A stretch of 6,807 bases of DNA from Flavobacteriales bacterium (lineage in GTDB: Bacteria > Bacteroidota > Bacteroidia > DT-38), in assembly GCA_013214975.1 (NCBI GenBank), contig JABSPR010000124.1, positions 1 to 6,807 on the forward strand, in the 5' to 3' direction. Both the position numbers and the translations under genes were made by a program. This document shows, piece after piece, positions 4,637-6,807 of this stretch. The notes below the pieces were generated by a model. It had not been told where the DNA came from. It made no database searches and worked only from the letters and a program-made list of their open reading frames with translations. Within the stretch, counting starts at the first letter, position 1. Each line of letters opens with the position of its first letter.

Positions 4637-6807
4637 CTAGTATATAACCGGAAACTTGTTTGGGTTAACTTCATGCATCATGGTATAAATTGTCTCAAAA
4701 ACCTCGTCTGAACTAGGTTTGGAGAAGTAATCTCCATCTGTACCATATGCTGGTCGATGTTCTTTAGCAGTGAGAGTTCTTGGCTGACTATCTAAATATT
4801 TATATGCCTCTTGCTCTTCTATAACTTTTTGCATCATGAATGCCGAGGCTCCACCAGGAACATCTTCGTCGAAGAATAAAACTTTGTTCGTTTTTTCTAT
4901 AGAGTTGATAATGCTGTGATTAACATCAAAAGGAAGTAGGGTTTGTATGTCGATTATTTCAATGGATATTCCAACTTTTTCCAGATCTTTAGCTGCGGCT
5001 AAAGCGATATTACAGCAAAAGGCGTATGTAACAATTGTAATATCCGAGCCTTCTTTAATTATTTCGGGTTGACCAAGAGGAATTCTAAACTGACCAAGGT
5101 TAGACGGGAGTTTTTCCTTTAATCGATATGAGCTAAGTGGTTCAATTATTAGTGACGGATCATCGGATTCTAACATGGTATTGTAAAACCCAGCTGCTTG
5201 CGTCATGTTTCTTGGGACAATAACATACATTCCACGAACTGCATTTATAATCATTCCCATCGGAGATCCAGAATGCCAAATACCTTCTAAACGATGTCCT
5301 CTTGTTCTGATTATTACTGGTGCTTTTTGTCCACCTTTGGTTCTGTAATGTAAACTTGCCATGTCGTCTGTCATGGTAGGTAAGCCATAAACGAGGTAAT
5401 CTAAATATTGTATTTCGGCAATTGGTCTTAAACCTCTTTGGGCTGACCCAAAGGCTTTCCCCATTATACTTGCTTCTCTAATGCCAGCATCATCTACTCG
5501 CAATTTCCCATGTTTAGCCTGCATGCCTTCCATGCTTAGATTAACACCTCCTAGAGTCCCGACATCCTGTCCGAATACAAATACCTTTGGGTTTTGAGTT
5601 AGAATTGCGTCGAAATTGTGTTTTAGAATTTCCCTGCCATCTACAATTTTAGCATCCTCATTATATTCTGCTTTTACTTCTTTAATCTTAATCGCCGCAT
5701 CCGCCGAGTTGCTGTATAGATATGAATTATATCTTTCGTAATTCGCAGCATTAGATTCATCTAACCAAGAGAGTAGCTCTTTTCTAGCCGAAGAATCTTC
5801 ATCACGCGTAATTCTTAATACTTTCTTGACTCGAGTAATGATCGATTTCCGATCAGTTACAAGTTGAAGATTTGAGATTTCTTGTTTTAAGGCTTTGATT
5901 TCCGTTTGAAATTTACTTTGTATTTCGAGCCTTGTAAAAATGCCAGATACTGTTTCTAGTTCGTCGTGAATTCCTTTTGTATATGTTTCCCAAGCAGAAA
6001 CTTGAGCTGTCTTTGCAATTTTTTTAGCCTTGGCATCAATTTCATTCAGTTCTTCTTCTGAAGCGATGGACATATTAATCATCCATTCCCTCATTTTTTT
6101 AATGCAGTCCCATTCGTCTGCCCAGGCTAACTCTTTATCTGTTTTATATCGTTCGTGAGAGCCGGAAGTGGAATGCCCTTGTTGTTGGGTGCATTCGTCC
6201 ACATGAATTAGGATAGGTGAATGATCTCTTCTTGCTGAGCGAACAGCTTCTTGGTACACTCTACAGAGTTCTGGATAATCCCAGCCTTTAACTTTATAGA
6301 TAATTAAGCCATTACTTTCTTCAGTTTTTTCGAAGCCGGCCATAGCCTCAGAAATATCGGCTTTAGTAGTTTGGTGCTTTTTCGGAACGGAAATTCCAAA
6401 CCCATCATCCCAAACAGACATAACCATTGGGACTTGCAATACACCGGCCGCATTCATTATTTCGAAGAACATGCCTTCGGATGTTCCAGCATCACCAATG
6501 GTACCAAATGCTACCTCATTTCCTTTGTCTGAAAATGTAGTGTATTGATGTAAATCTTTGTTTTGCCTATAGAGCTTTGAAGCCAACGCTTGCCCCATAA
6601 GTCTAGGCATTTGACCAGCGATACAGGAGAAATCAGATGCTGAGTTTTTTATTTTAGTAAGATCTCTCCAGCTTCCATCATCGTTTAAATTTCGAGTAGC
6701 GTAATGCGCCACCATAGATCTTCCTCCACTTGATGGGTTGCTCTCAATATCGGTGTGAGCATACAACTGTGCAAAGTATTCTTCTAGTGTAGAAGTATTA
6801 GTGGCTA
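4637..6807 (-). CDS. 2-oxo acid dehydrogenase E1 component, fused alpha and beta subunits (thiamine diphosphate-dependent; 5' partial)
   Basis: The frame is open to the right edge (first full codon at 6805), so the N-terminus is missing; a TTG at 6766 is an internal Leu. 722 residues are visible. E1 decarboxylates a 2-oxo acid and passes the acyl group to the lipoyl arm of E2. The alpha half contains GDAGTSEG (104-111) and WDDGFGISVP (132-141), together the thiamine diphosphate/Mg motif, then GHSTSGSHERYK (210-221), which resembles the E1 alpha active-site loop. A charged helical linker (about 245-345) leads to the beta half from about residue 388: FGQDVG (411-416), IREASIMGKAFG (442-453) whose Glu444 aligns with the E1 beta glutamate that activates the cofactor, and RLEGIWHSGSPMG (505-517). 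The transketolase C-terminal domain contains IIDIQTLLPFD (617-627) and DEDVPGGASAF (646-656). A fused single-chain E1 of this type is common in Bacteroidota and usually annotated as branched-chain (2-oxoisovalerate) dehydrogenase; the substrate is not proven here. No E2 or E3 gene is adjacent. Confidence 0.93.
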   Translation of the reverse strand, partial: ATNTSTLEEYFAQLYAHTDIESNPSSGGRSMVAHYATRNLNDDGSWRDLTKIKNSASDFSCIAGQMPRLMGQALASKLYRQNKDLHQYTTFSDKGNEVAFGTIGDAGTSEGMFFEIMNAAGVLQVPMVMSVWDDGFGISVPKKHQTTKADISEAMAGFEKTEESNGLIIYKVKGWDYPELCRVYQEAVRSARRDHSPILIHVDECTQQQGHSTSGSHERYKTDKELAWADEWDCIKKMREWMINMSIASEEELNEIDAKAKKIAKTAQVSAWETYTKGIHDELETVSGIFTRLEIQSKFQTEIKALKQEISNLQLVTDRKSIITRVKKVLRITRDEDSSARKELLSWLDESNAANYERYNSYLYSNSADAAIKIKEVKAEYNEDAKIVDGREILKHNFDAILTQNPKVFVFGQDVGTLGGVNLSMEGMQAKHGKLRVDDAGIREASIMGKAFGSAQRGLRPIAEIQYLDYLVYGLPTMTDDMASLHYRTKGGQKAPVIIRTRGHRLEGIWHSGSPMGMIINAVRGMYVIVPRNMTQAAGFYNTMLESDDPSLIIEPLSSYRLKEKLPSNLGQFRIPLGQPEIIKEGSDITIVTYAFCCNIALAAAKDLEKVGISIEIIDIQTLLPFDVNHSIINSIEKTNKVLFFDEDVPGGASAFMMQKVIEEQEAYKYLDSQPRTLTAKEHRPAYGTDGDYFSKPSSDEVFETIYTMMHEVNPNKFPVIY

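Noticed and set aside
6764..6766. TTG at 6766 as the start of the E1 gene
   Set aside because: The frame continues to the right edge with family-like sequence (TLEEYFAQLYAHTD), so this is an internal Leu codon of a gene cut by the window.

Overview
This window looks like an ordinary chromosomal segment from a member of the Bacteroidota. It is AT-rich, with little or no Shine-Dalgarno sequence before the starts. Its gene types are typical of the phylum: a PD40/CarboxypepD_reg/OmpA_C envelope protein, a fused alpha+beta E1 subunit of a 2-oxo acid dehydrogenase, and a small outer-membrane beta-barrel. The phylum assignment is inferred from these protein families; no rRNA or other marker gene is present.

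Layout. Bases 1-1216 (+ strand) hold the C-terminal 404 residues of an OmpA-family, peptidoglycan-binding envelope protein that starts outside the window. All other genes are on the - strand. Read in their direction of transcription they are: a fused E1 alpha/beta dehydrogenase (from the right edge down to 4637, N-terminus outside the window), a secreted predicted outer-membrane beta-barrel (4564-3800), murQ (3790-2978), lhgO (2981-1782), and an acidic conserved hypothetical protein (1781-1209). The + and - blocks converge, and their stop regions overlap by 8 bases at 1209-1216.

The last four - strand genes are packed tightly: a 9-base gap, a 4-base ATGA overlap, then a zero-base TAA/GTG junction. 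They are probably co-transcribed. The 72-base gap between the E1 gene and the barrel gene is the only non-coding stretch longer than 10 bases. It is the only place for a separate promoter, but no convincing promoter or terminator is visible there.

Functionally, the window combines envelope work (OmpA protein, barrel, MurQ peptidoglycan recycling) with central metabolism (E1 oxidative decarboxylation, LhgO removal of L-2-hydroxyglutarate). There is no mobile element, CRISPR array, RNA gene, defence system or biosynthetic cluster, and I do not see evidence of an undescribed system. The least explained item is the acidic 190-residue protein at the end of the operon.
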